Of a DNA stretch of 64,000 nucleotides, positions 37,326 through 49,800 are shown piece after piece. The notes under the pieces were generated by a model. It was not told the DNA's origin and did no database searches. It saw only the letters and a list, made by a program, of their open reading frames with translations. Where the stretch lies: assembly GCA_029783825.1 (NCBI GenBank), contig JAREIK010002043.1, positions 41,646 to 105,645 of the forward strand, read 5' to 3'. The DNA comes from Sapria himalayana (Eukaryota > Streptophyta > Magnoliopsida > Malpighiales > Rafflesiaceae). Position 1 is the first letter of the stretch, and the number at the start of each line of letters is the position of its first letter. Both the position numbers and the translations under genes were made by a program.

Positions 37326-37800
37326 ACTACAAGAAAAATCACATTTAGCTAGGGACAGTTCCCTAGCTAAATGGATGATTTTCATCGCTAAATGGGATAT
37401 ATCGATGGATTACTGATGGATAGCTCCCTTATCTAAAGTAATTCTTGCTAAAATTTAGCAATGGAAAGTGTCCATAGCTAAAAAGTTAGCGACGGAAAAA
37501 TCTCATGCTAAAAAAGACAAATTCCCTAGCTAAATTAGCAAGCTAAATGATATTTTTCGTCGTTAAATGAAAATAACGACGGAAGAATCCCAAGCTAACG
37601 TGCTGGTCGATTAATTTTAGCGACGGAAATAGTCCCTAGCTAAATAAATTTAGCGACGGAAAATCCATTGCTACTTTTAAGATTTCCCTAGCAAAATACG
37701 ATAGGGAAAATTCCCTGGCTAAATTAGCAATCGATTTATCCCTTGCTAATTTAGCAATGGATTTATCCCTTGCTTATTTAGCAAGTGATTTTTCCCTAGA
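37326..37800 (+). mobile_element. Second CACTA-type left terminus with subterminal repeats (B)
   Basis: CACTACAAGAAAAATC is an exact match to the plant CACTA terminal pattern. About 450 bp of subterminal repeats follow, with units such as CCCTAGCTAAATTAGC, TTAGCGACGGAAA and TAGCAATGGATTTATCCC in direct and inverted orientation. It belongs to the same family as the terminus at 32218 and has the same orientation, so the two do not form the ends of one element. No inverted right end was found. Confidence 0.85.
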
Positions 37801-38495
37801 TATTTTAATTTCAAAAATAATTTCTGAATTTAATTTATTTTAAAATTGTTTATTTAAATAATATAATATTTTTATATCAAATTGAAAAAAAAATTGAAAT
37901 TATAAATAATTTATAATAAACAAAAAATAAAATCATTTAATATCTTATTCTAATTCAATATTTTACATAATTGAAACGATAAAATAAAAAAATTTTAATT
38001 AGTCTTATCCATCAATGAATCTACCGATAGTGCATAAAGTATAATTTATCCATTCATTGACGTTGCTTTCTCTCCCTCTGCTCCTCCGATCATTATTTTT
38101 CTACTACGACAAAGTTGTCCGAGTCACAGCATGTAATGTCTAGTGAAAAATCCAATCACTTATAAAAGCTTTGTATGAGGAACAATGCAGTATCATATCC
38201 GTAAGAAATTTAAACCCCTCAGTCAAATTAAAAAAAAAGTTATGTTTTGATACGTATATAATTATGCAGTATATATGTAAATATATATTAGCATTTCACT
38301 CGTACATATATTAATACTGTATATGTACATAAAAATAGTAGTTTTATGTGTACATATAAATTGAGTACAAATATACTCAATATATATGTACAGAAAATAA
38401 TACAGTATTATATGTACGTATATACTGATTTAATTCGTATGTATATACCGTCTTTATTCGTACGTATATACCTCGTTTGTTGTTGTTGCTGCTGC
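37801..38495 (+). repeat. Direct duplication, copy 1
   Basis: This stretch is homologous to 39240-39903 at an offset of about 1.41-1.42 kb. Shared anchors include GTGCATAAAGTATAAT (38031 and 39455), CATTTCACTCGTACATATATTA-type sequence and the last GTTTGTTG...GTTGCT segment. The first 250 bp is also shared with the subterminal part of element A at 32440-32690. It is followed by a GC-rich triplet tract. Confidence 0.8.
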
Positions 38496-39125
38496 TGCTC
38501 CCACTAGCGCTCCTACCACTACTGTTGTTATTGATGTCGCTGCCAATACCACTGCTACTATCACTACCGCTACTGCCAATGATGTTGCTGCTAACACTAT
38601 TGGCAGCTGTAGTGGTTGTCGCTGCTGCCCCCATTGCCGGTGCTGCCCGCTGCCATTGCATGACGCTGCCGCCACTACCCCCACTGTCAGTGCTACCATT
38701 GTCGCCACTGCCACCACTGCTACCACCATTGTCACTACTACCGTTGGTGCCTCTACCGCTACTACCGCCACTACTTTTGGTGTAGCTACTGCTACAAGCA
38801 CTGCCACTGCCTCCAATGCCGCCACTCCCGCCGCTGCTGTTGGTACCGCTGTCGCTCCCGCCGCTGCTACCGCAGTCCCTTCTACCACTACTGCCATCAC
38901 AGTGGCCCCCATATCAACCTCTGCTACAGCACCCATCGCTGCCACTGCAACGGCTACCTCTGCTACTACTGCCGCTGTTGCCATCGCTGCCGCCACTGTC
39001 GTGGCCGCCTCTGCTGCCGCTGCCACTTACACTGCTGCCGGTGTCGCTTACGCTACTGTCCCTACCACTTACGCTGCTGCCGTTGCCATCGTTGCCACTG
39101 CTGTCACTGCTACTGCTACATTATA
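38478..39125. repeat. GC-rich degenerate trinucleotide tract (GCY/ACY)n
   Basis: About 650 bp consists of GCT, GCC, ACT, ACC, GTC and CTG triplets in near-constant three-base register, in sharp contrast to the surrounding AT-rich DNA. Because the triplets lack A/T-rich stops, several frames are open on both strands, giving Ala/Thr/Val-rich (38656-39126 plus; 38454-39026 minus) or Leu/Pro-rich strings. There is no domain and no codon-like third-position pattern, so I do not call a gene. Confidence 0.85.
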
Positions 39126-39239
39126 ATAGGTTTTTACATGCCTTTAATAGGCTAAAACTCTACCCACAAAATTTGGAGACACAAAAACAGTTTTACAAGT
39201 ATATATAAAATAGTTATTATAACCTTGAACAAACACAAA
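39126..39239. other. Unique spacer between triplet tract and duplication copy 2
   Basis: This is short AT-rich sequence that is not part of either duplicated unit. Nothing was recognised. Confidence 0.5.
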
Positions 39240-39903
39240 TTAAAGTAGATTGTCATAAAGCTTAAACTAAAATTTAATTAAATAATTTAATATTTTTAAA
39301 TTAAATTTAATAAAAATAGAAGCTATAAATAAAAATTTTAAATTAAACAAAAAAATTCATTAAATACCTTATTTTAATACAATATTTTAAATAACTAAAA
39401 CAAAAAAATAATAAAAATTATATTTCATCTTATTAATCAATAAATTTATCGACTGTGCATAAAGTATAATCTATCAATGCATTGACATTGCTTTCTCTCC
39501 CTCCGCTCCTCTGATCACCAACTATCCGCTGCGAAAATGCTATCCGAGTCACGGTGCATTATGTTTGTTTAAATATGTCTTCACTTATACAAGCTTCATA
39601 TGAGAAACAATATTATACCATATCTGTAAGAAATTTAAACCACCAAATCAAATCAAAATAAAAAAAAATCTATGTTTTGATAAATTATATTGCTATAGTA
39701 AATATGTACAAATATACTAACATTTCACTCGTACATATATTACGACAGTATAAGTACATATAAACTGCCGCATTATGCATACATATATACTGAGTACATA
39801 TATATACTCAGTATATATGTACATAAAATACTGTAGTATTATATGTATGTATATACTGACTATATACGTATGTATATACCGCATTTGTTGCCGTTGCTAC
39901 TAC
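39240..39903 (+). repeat. Direct duplication, copy 2
   Basis: This is the second copy of the unit at 37801-38495, diverged by substitutions and small indels. It includes a palindromic stretch near 39786-39822 (GTACATATATATACT then AGTATATATGTAC). It ends at GTTGCTACTACAAA and is followed by (GA)n instead of the triplet tract that follows copy 1. Confidence 0.8.
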
Positions 39904-39905
39904 AA

Positions 39906-40082
39906 AGAGAGAGAGAGAGAGAGAGAGAGATGTGGGGGAGAGAGAGAGAGAAATGGAGAGAGAGAGAGAGAGATGAAGGAGAGAGAGAGAGAGATGGAGG
40001 AGAGAGATAGAGAAATGGAGGAGAGAGAGAGAGAGAGATGGGGGAGAGACAAAAGAAGGGAGGAGAGAGAGAGAGAGAGAGC
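39906..40082. repeat. (GA)n-rich microsatellite tract
   Basis: GA dinucleotide runs alternate with GATGGAGGAGA and GATGGGGGAGA interruptions over about 177 bp. Open frames here (Arg/Glu on one strand, Ser/Leu on the other) are repeat artefacts. Confidence 0.95.
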
Positions 40083-40384
40083 AAAAAATGCCTAAATATA
40101 TCCTCCTCTAACATATTCCATATAGATTGCAGAGTTAAATGAGCACACAATGGGGTTTCCATCAGTAGAAAAAATCCATTTAGATGATATTTGGTGCACA
40201 TAGAATTCAACGAAGCAAGAGTGCATCAATATACCCAGATTTTGCACTTCCCCTATAGTGCTACACTTAAACAATCTACATCATCACTAGACATACAACA
40301 AACCTCCAGACTGCGCACCTAGAACATGTAGTTTCACGGAGTAACATTACAAGCACTACCAATTGAGTTTAGTTGACCCACAAA
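40083..40384. other. Unassigned sequence with a minus-strand open stretch
   Basis: On the minus strand 40092-40274 is open for 60 codons and includes VEFYVHQISSKWIFSTDGNP. It reads like protein but I cannot name a family, and its relation to the LINE fragment next door is unclear. It may be another captured exon. Confidence 0.35.
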
Positions 40385-41545
40385 GAACAAGAGACCCAAG
40401 AACATGATAGACAAGTTGACCCTCCTATTTCTGCCTGCTATTAGTGTGTTTTCACTAATATTCTATTTTCAGCATTTAGATGAGAAAGTGCCTTAGAGGC
40501 GTTACTATTTTCTTCCTTGGTATCTATAATTTTATTTTTTATTACTTTGTTTATTTCAACTATCTCCCCCTTATTCTTATTGCTGTATACCACCACTGCC
40601 CACTCTAGACATTGCTCTTTTCCTCCCCTCTAACCCTCATTAAACGTGTATGCTTTGCCCATATTTTCCTCCTATTTTTTATTGTTATCTAGCATTGTGT
40701 TATTTTCCTTCTCCCCATCACTGCCCACCTTCATTTCCTCATTATAAGAGTGTATATTCTGACACAACATTAGTTCTTTGTTTATATCTTTTTTAACCCA
40801 TGCAGTTTTACCCTTGTCTCTACAAAAATATTATTCCAAAGTATCATTTTTGCCCATCCCCTTCATACATTCCTCCTACCCATGGCTCATTCTATTACAT
40901 TTTAAAAAATATTTAGGCATATGTTCAGGCACAATTAACTACCAGAACCGGTGTTCATTATCGATGTCTATCCATTGTTTCTGTGGAGGCTGTGAAAAGA
41001 GATTATACTCCACGCAAATCCTTGGATTATTTTGTTGCCTCATCAATCATTATTGGTTTACCCATACATTTCGCCAAGATGAAGATAGATTACTTACTAT
41101 AAAGATGGAGAGGTAAATTAGGAAAAATAAACCATAATGGGGCTATCGGGCCTTATCTTTCTGGTTGAAATCCATCATACATTTTAAAATTCTCATTGAA
41201 AAGTCCTTAATTATGCATTGACGCCTCGTCCATAGCCTTTGAAAATTTCCCTCTTCAAGGCATTGAAGAAACGTATGCTCAGCATCATAATCCAAATTTT
41301 TATAGAAACCGTAAGCTTCAAGGTTTCTATAAAATCATGAAATTCCTTCGCAAGAAGTTTTCCATATAAAGATATCCCTATTAGGTGTAATTGAAAGGCT
41401 CGACAAGTTTATCGAGATCTACCGAGAGAATGTATATCCGTACCATGCCATTTTTATTGCCAAACCTCAGGTGCAATATCGCGGGTTCCTTAAATAAGCC
41501 CACAAAAGACTTATTATTGAATAAGAAATCATTTTGCCCCATTTT
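40385..41545 (-). mobile_element. Second LINE: degraded ORF1 (5' part only)
   Basis: The minus strand starts at ATG 41545 with MGQNDFLFNNKSF, clearly related to MDSSDSLFNKKSF of the complete LINE at 23 kb. Further blocks are LDKLVEPFNYT (compare KLAEPFKLT), a zinc-knuckle remnant PKYFLKCNRMSHG, a stop and EECMK at about 40880-40930, and a Lys/Glu-rich tail. Many stops and frame changes interrupt it. No endonuclease, reverse transcriptase or RNase H was found, so only the first portion of the element is present. That is unusual for LINEs, which are normally truncated at the 5' end; a later deletion or rearrangement probably removed the rest. Confidence 0.75.
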
Positions 41546-41774
41546 GGATAAGTATTAGCCTTATTCTTGCACAACTTGAAGCTTTCTCTCTCTAAAAATC
41601 TAAGTTTCTCTCTATTGTTCTTCGTGCTGTGGGGTTGTAAATCTTCTTAATCTTTTTATTCTTCTTATTCTTTTTATTCATCTTATTCTTATTATTATTA
41701 TTATTTTTATTAATTATGACTAGATGCTGGCATGAAATTTTGTCTCTGTGGAGATAACGTGTTTAAATCCTCAT
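41546..41774. other. LINE leader region and CTT/ATT-rich run
   Basis: Upstream of the second ORF1 is a leader-like stretch with TTTCTCTCTCTA strings, then a pyrimidine/ATT run at about 41640-41715. At about 41760 the sequence passes into GAAAGAAAGATAGATAGATA and the GATA-polarity tract begins. Confidence 0.55.
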
Positions 41775-44043
41775 TTCTTAAGAAAGAAAGAAAGATAGAT
41801 AGATAAACAAATAAATAAATAGATAGATAGAAAAATTAATCAATATATAAATTGATATACAGGTAGACAACTAGATTGATAGATTGTTAGGTAGACAAAT
41901 TGATTGATTGATTGATTGATCAAGAAATAAATAGACACATAGACTAATAGACTTATATACAAAAAGATAGATAAAAAGATAGATAGAAAGATAGATTGAC
42001 AAATAGAAAGATAGATATACAGACAGATAGATATATAGATAGATAGATAGATAGAGAGATAGATAGGCAGATAGATAGATACATAGTCTTATAGACTAAT
42101 ATATAGATAAAGATATAAAGAGTTGAAAGACATATATATAGATAGACAGACAAAAAATTGATTGAGAAACAAATAGATATATAAATAGTCACATAGATTT
42201 ATATATATATATAGATAGATTTACTTATAGACTAATAAATATAAAGATGGTTATACAATTAGATAGATAAAAAGATTGAAAGATAAATAGTTAGATAGAT
42301 AGAAATAAAGACTATTAAATAGTTAAAAATATAAATAGGCTGGCATATAATCATTTAGAAAAATAAATAGATATATTGATAGATAAATATACAAATAGAC
42401 AAATAGATAGATATATATAGAGAGCAAATTGATAGATTGGCAATTAGACAGGCATATAGTAATATAGATAGATAGATAGCTAGATAAATATATAGATAGA
42501 TATCATATAAATAGATAGAAAGATCGACATATATAGAGATAGATGATTATATAGATAGATAGATAGATAAAAAGATACATAGACACAAAGATAGATAGAG
42601 AGATAGATATATATAAAGATAGATATATATAAAGATAGATAGATTACAAGATAGCCATATGTATAGATAGATATATACAAATAAATAGATATACAAATAG
42701 ATAGATAGATAAACATATAGATAGATAGATAAACATATAGATAGATAGAATGATAGCAAGAAGCCATATAGTAGATAGATAGATATAGAAATAAATAGAT
42801 AATTAGATAGACATATACAATGATAGATAGACATATAGATAGATAGATAGATTGTTAGATTGACAAATACACAGATAGACATATAAAATGATAGATATAT
42901 AGTTAGACAAATAGATATATAGATAGATATACAATAGATAGAAAAATAGATAGATAGATATACATATAGGTTTATATACTAATTGATAGATAGATAGATA
43001 GACATAAAATAGTTTGACAAATATATAGAAAAACATATAAAAATATAGACAGATAGTTAGATGGATAGACACAGACTTTTAGATGATAAAGTAATAGATA
43101 GATAAAGAGATAGATTGATAGATTGAGAGATTGATAGATTGATGGATAGATAGATTGATAGATAGGCAAATAGATAGATAGATAGATAGATTGATTGATT
43201 GATAGATAGATAGATAGACAAATAAATATATACACAGATAGATAGATAGATATATAGGTATACTTATAGATAGATAGATAGACAAATAGATGGATAGTTA
43301 GATATATAGATACATAGATAGATAGATATATAGATAGATAGATAGACAACTAAATAGATATAAAGATTGACATATGTGTGAATATACTTATATAGACAGA
43401 TTGATTTATAGATTAATAGAAAGTCAGTTAGACATATAGAAAGTTAGATAGATAGAATAATAGATAGTTAGATATTTACATAGATTTATAGATAGACATA
43501 TAAATATATAGACAACTAGATAGATAGATAGATAGATATATAGACTGATAGATAGATAGACTTATAGACATATTAAAAGATAGAAAGATAGACAGACAGA
43601 TAGATAGATAGTTGATCGATAGACAGATATATAAATACAAAGATAGATAGACATATAGACAAAGAGACATATAGATAATTAAATAGATAGATAGATAAAC
43701 ACAGACTTATAGACTGATAAACTAAAAGGCAGATAGAGAGATATACATATAGACATATAGACAAATAGACATATAGATAGATAGACATGCATATAGATAT
43801 ATAGATAAATAAATATATAGAAATATAGATAGATAGATAGATATATCGACAGATAAATAGATAGGAAAATAGATAGATAGAAAAATAGTCAAATAGATAG
43901 ATTGACAAATAGACAAATAGAAAAATAAACAAATAGACAGATAGAAATTTGGACATATAGAAAAGTAGACAGAAAGATAAATAGAAACATAGACAAAAAG
44001 ACACTTAGAAAATAGATAGATAGGTAGAAATATAGATAGATAT

Positions 44044-44081
<38 letters not shown>

Positions 44082-44950
44082 CATAAAGAAAGATAGATAG
44101 ATAGACAGACACATAGACACATAAACATAGATTGAAAGATAGATATGAAGAGAGACAGACAGATGGATATACAAATAAACATATATGTAGATAGATTTAT
44201 AGGCAAATAGAGAGATACACATATACATAGATAAGAAATTAAAAAATAGAAAGATACATAGATAGATATATATAGATTAATAGCCAATTAGACTGATAGA
44301 TAGATAGATTAATAGATATACAGATAGATAGATAAACAAATATATAGATATATAGATAGACTGACAAATAGATAGATAGATAGACATAAAAACAAAATTT
44401 ATATATAGACAGACAGTCAGATAGATAGATATATAGATCAATAAATAGACAGATTGACAAAAGAGATAGTTAACTAGATAGACAAATAGTTAGATAGATC
44501 AATAAATAGATAGATAGATAGATAGATAAATAGCCATATAGATAGATAGAAAAATATACTTATAAGCAAATAGGTAGATAGGTAGATAGACAAATAAACA
44601 CATACACATAAATATATATAGATAGATCGATAGACATAAAGATAGATAGATAGACAAACATATAGATAGATTAGTAGATAGATAAATTGATAGATAGACA
44701 CAAAAATAGATAGATAGATAGATAAATAAGAAGATAGACACATAGACACTTAGAGATATAAACATATACATATATATGCAGATAGTTAGATAGAGAGATA
44801 GACATATAGATAGATAAGTAGATAGGCAGATAAATAGATAGACATATAGATAGATAAGTAGATAGGTAGATAGATAATAAAAATATAGACAAATAAATTG
44901 ATAGTTAGATTGACATATAGAAGATAGATATATTAATATATTGATAGTTA
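41775..44950 (-). repeat. Degenerate (GATA)n tract, 3.2 kb
   Basis: The + strand reads GATA, GACA, AATA and GATT tetramers, the complement of the TCTA tracts left of 32.2 kb. A (TA)n run lies near 44048-44074. Minus-strand Leu-Ser-Ile-Tyr frames are artefacts. Confidence 0.96.
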
Positions 44951-46165
44951 GATACAAAATTTGTCAAATCCCATAAAAAAGGAGAAATAAATAATATGAT
45001 TTTGTTTTTGGAAAAAAAAGAGCTCAATCATAATTTTGCAATAAGAAAAATAAGCAGAAAATTTTAGAACCGTGATGATACAATAGATTTTGTTATTAAA
45101 TTCATCATGGAAAATATAGTTATGGTGACAAATTTTTTCATATTCTGAAGAAGTCAGAATTTAGTTATTTATTTAATTTATTTAAATAATTTTTAGAATA
45201 AATAAATAAATAAATAAAAACAACACAAGCAGAAGTCCGGGCCACGACATCAACATGTGGCTGCTTCATGCACGGTCATGTGTCAAAAAAAAAGAAAAAA
45301 ACTATTATAAAAATATATTTTTTTATATTATTCTAAAAGAAAACATCAGAAATCTAGAAAATGGGATGATGGGGAAAGAAAAAAAAACATACTTTAGGGG
45401 AGAAAGAGACATAATACATATGAAAAAAAAAATAAAAGCTTCGTTGATTTTCTTTTGTTCATAATAGATTATTCTAAAATTGGAATAAAATAGTATACGA
45501 ACTAAAGTTCTTCTACATGACGAGATTTTTAGTTTACTATTAAATTTATAAAGTTTCCATGAAATTTTTCGGAAGGTAGTAGTTTTCTTTTAACGTAATT
45601 TCTTTCTATTTAAAGTCCATAAATAATAATGTTTTAAATTTCAATTTGAATTGTTAAGAATTTCATTAGAAATGGTTAATTGGTAAAAAGTTTATATATT
45701 TCATATAATAAAATTTAGTTGAGAATGAATTAGTTTGGATTGTTATAATTGTGTCTAAAATATCAAACAAAATGATATAATTGCATTTCATATGCATTGG
45801 AACATTCAATATAAATGAGTGGGTGCTTGATATATATATATACAAATAAAAGTATACAGATGGTATTTGGCGAACATGAATTATGAGAACATCTAGACTA
45901 GGTTGCGTTGTATTTCTTTCTGGAGCATGGCTAATATAAATATGCTAACTCGAATTGGGATAATGGCCAGTCTGAGTAACGCGGTGGTTTTTGGAAAATA
46001 TCTAAGAAAAAAAATATTTTATTAGAAAATGTCTAATATGTTTTTCGGAGGAAGTCCATATTTCTCGAAGTTTATCAAAGAAAAACATATTTTGTTTGGA
46101 TAAATGTCCAATATGTTTTTTAGAGTATATCCATATTTTTTTGGAATAAATCTAAAAAAAATAAA

Positions 46166-46223
<58 letters not shown>

Positions 46224-46649
46224 CACGCATGGCTTTGGCATGTGTGAGGGTGTCGATGGGACTCAGGAATATGAGCATATAAATATTTCATCCATAATTA
46301 TTTTCATGTAAACATTATACTTGAGTGGGTGTTAATATATATGCATGATATTTTATGAGCACTTAGATAGGGAGTAGCCCTGTAAGAGTTTACCTCTACA
46401 GATATTTGTTCGCTCCATTGCGAGACCCCTTACAGGTATAGATCCACGAAAAATGATAGATCCACATGCGGAATCGCACATGTGAAGGGAAGCTTGTAAT
46501 GTCTTAAATAATATTTTTTGTCTTTTTTTATTTAAGTGAAAAAATAAAAGAAAAAAATTGGGTACACTATATTTGATAAAGAAATTATTTTATTGCATAT
46601 TTTATTGTGTGATGGAATGGAGTGGGACCCCCTGAAGGATGGGATGACA
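44951..46649. other. AT-rich island without recognisable genes
   Basis: About 1.7 kb of unique, AT-rich DNA. A diverged 74-bp tandem duplication lies at about 45996-46145 (GTCTAATATGTTTTT at 46031, GTCCAATATGTTTTT at 46105), followed by a pure (TA)n run at 46172-46219. A G+C-richer patch at 46370-46500 (GTAGCCCTGTAAGAG, CGAGACCCCTTACAGG) has no identified role. I saw no exon, no LTR terminus and no terminal inverted repeat. Confidence 0.6.
46172..46219. repeat. Pure (TA)n run
   Basis: About 48 bases of uninterrupted TA dinucleotides lie inside the unique island. Confidence 0.95.
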
Positions 46650-46813
46650 CATAAATAGATAGATAGATAGATATATAGATAAACAAAAAAACAAATAAAA
46701 AGACAATAATTAAATAGTTAGAGTGATAGATAAATAGATAAACATAAAGATATAGATATTTAAATCGATAGTTAGTTAGATGGTTAGACAAATAGATAGA
46801 TAGATAGATAGAT

Positions 46814-46857
<44 letters not shown>

Positions 46858-49800
46858 CCAGTTACACAGATACACAGATAATAAGATAGACAGATACATA
46901 GATTAAATGAGAGAGATAAATTAAATTAGACAAATAGACATATAGTTACATAGATTGATTGATTGATAGAAAATAGCTAGATGGATAGATAGATAGACAT
47001 ATATAGAAATAGTTAGATAAAGATACAGATAAACATATATACAATGGACAGAGACAAACATACAGACAGATAGATAGCTACTTAGAAATATAAATAGATA
47101 GAAAATATAGATTTACTGATAGACAATAGAAAGAAAGATAGTTAGACAATTAGATAGATAGATAGATTCAAAGATATACAGTTAGACAAATAGAAACATA
47201 GATAGTTTGAGAGTTATAAATATAGATAGATAGTCATATAATCAATTAGGTAAATAAATAGATAGATGGATAGAGAGATAGAAAGATAGCTATATAGATA
47301 ATAGACAGACAGACAAACAAACAAATAGATTGATAGATAAATAGAAAGACATACAGATAGATAGATAGAAAAATAGATAGATAAATAGATAGATAGACAA
47401 ATATATATATATATAAAGTTAGATAGATATATAGAGAGGTAGCAATTAGACAGATAGATAAATAGATAGACAGACAGATAGATAGATAGATAGATCGATA
47501 GATAGTTAGACTGATATATAGACAAATAGATATATAGATAGATAGAGAGATAAATATATAGACAGATAGATAGATAGCAAGATAGCCATTTAGACAGATA
47601 GATATATATACAAATAGCTAGATAGACATAATGATAGATAGATAGATAGACAAATACAAAGATAGATCGAAAGATAGATACATAGATTGATAGATAGATA
47701 GATAAATAGTAAGATAGATAGACAAATAGACAAATAGATAGATAGAGAAATAGATAGATAGGAAGATATACTGATAGATAGATAGATATATTGATAGATA
47801 GATAGACAGATAAATAGACCAATAGATAGATAGATAAATAGATAGAGAGATAAAAAGAATGACTAATAGACAGATATACTAATAGACTAATAAAAATAGA
47901 TAGATTGACAGATATATTGAAAGAGAAATAAATAGATTGATAAATAGATAGATTGATAGATAGACAAAAAGATAAATATAAAGAAAAGCAAATATTTCTA
48001 TCGATGGATAAATAGATAGCTAGACAGTTTTAATGATAGACTAATAGACAGAAAGATAATTAAACAATTAGATATATAGATAGATAGATTGATTGATTGA
48101 TAGACAGGTAGATAGATAAATAAAAAGATAGATAGATAAACATATAGACAAAAAAATAGATAGATAGATAAATAAACAAATAGACAAATAGACAAATTGA
48201 TAGACAGATAGATAGATAAATAGATAGACAAATAGACAAATATAGAGATAGATTGATAGACAAATACATTGATAGATAGATTGATAGATAGAAAATCATA
48301 TAGATAGATAAACAAATATACAAATAAATAGATTAATAAATATACTAATAGATAGATAAACAGATTGACGTATAGATAGATATATAGATAGACATATAAA
48401 TAAATAGATAAATAGATAGATAGATTGATAAATAGATATATAGATAAATAGATAAATAGATAGATAGTCATAAAGATAGATACACCATTAGATAGACAGA
48501 CAGATTGATTGATTAATTGATTGACTAATAAAAAGATAGACAAATATACAGATAAATGGAAAGAAAAGAAGACAAAAATATAAATAGATAAAAATATAGA
48601 TAGATAAATAGAAACTTATGAAGATATATAGATAGATAGATAGATAGATAGATAGAATTAAAGACAGATAAATACATAGATATATTGATAGACAAATAGA
48701 TAGATTAATAAATAGATAGATAAATAGATAGCAAATAGTTAAATCGACAGATAGATTGATAGATAGTTAGATAGAAAGATAAATAGAAAGATAAATAGCT
48801 ATATAGATAGATAGACAAATAGGCAAATAGAAAGAAAGTTAGATATACAAATAGATAGATAATCAAATAGATAATAGATAAATAAAAAAAGAGATTTCTA
48901 GACTGATAGATTTATTGAATGACACAAAGATAGATAGACATATATACAGAAAGATAGATTGAAAGATAGATAACATTTAGACAAATAGACAAATAGAAAG
49001 AAAGATATATAGAAAAATAGACAAATAGATAGTTAGACAACAAGATAGATTGACATATAGATATATAGATAGATAGATAGATTCATTGATAAATAGATAG
49101 ACAAATAGATAGAAAGACATTTAGACAGATAGATAGATAGATAGATTTACAAATAGATAGATAGACAGATAGATATATAGGGAAATAGATAAAGATTTTT
49201 CTAGAAAGATAGATAGATAAATATATAGATACAAAGACAAATAGGCTTATAGATAGATAGATAGATAAATATATTGATTAATAGATTGACGAATATACAA
49301 ATACATAGATAAATAGATAGATACATAAACATATATATAGATTGACAAATTGATAGATTGGTAGATAGATAGATAGGCAAATTATTAGATAGATAGTCAA
49401 ATAGATAGATAGATACACATATATATTAATATACAGATAGATAGATAGATAGATACACACACACACACATATATATAGATAGATAGATATAGAGATACAT
49501 AGAAAAATAAAAAGATAGATATTTAGATATACAAATAGGCATATATATAGATAGATAGATAGACAAATAGATAGATGGATGGATAGTCAGATATACATAT
49601 AGATATATAGATAAATATATAGATAGATAAATAGATAAATAAATTGAAAATTTGAAAAATTGATAGACATATAGATAGACAAATAGACTATTAGACATAC
49701 AAATAAATTGATAGATAAATAGTTAGTTAGTTAAATACATAGCCTAATAGCCTCATATACAACAAGATCGATTGAAATATATACATTGAGCTAGATATAC

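Noticed and set aside
32218..37340. The two CACTA termini as the two ends of one element
   Set aside because: Both have the same orientation. The ends of one element must be inverted, and no GTAGTG-type right end was found.
38454..39208. Overlapping Ala/Thr/Val and Leu/Pro proteins on both strands
   Set aside because: They are products of the triplet repeat being read in different frames. No domain, no codon bias, and several mutually exclusive frames are equally open.
39775..40210. Arg/Glu-rich and Ser/Leu-rich open frames
   Set aside because: These are translations of a (GA)n microsatellite with interruptions.
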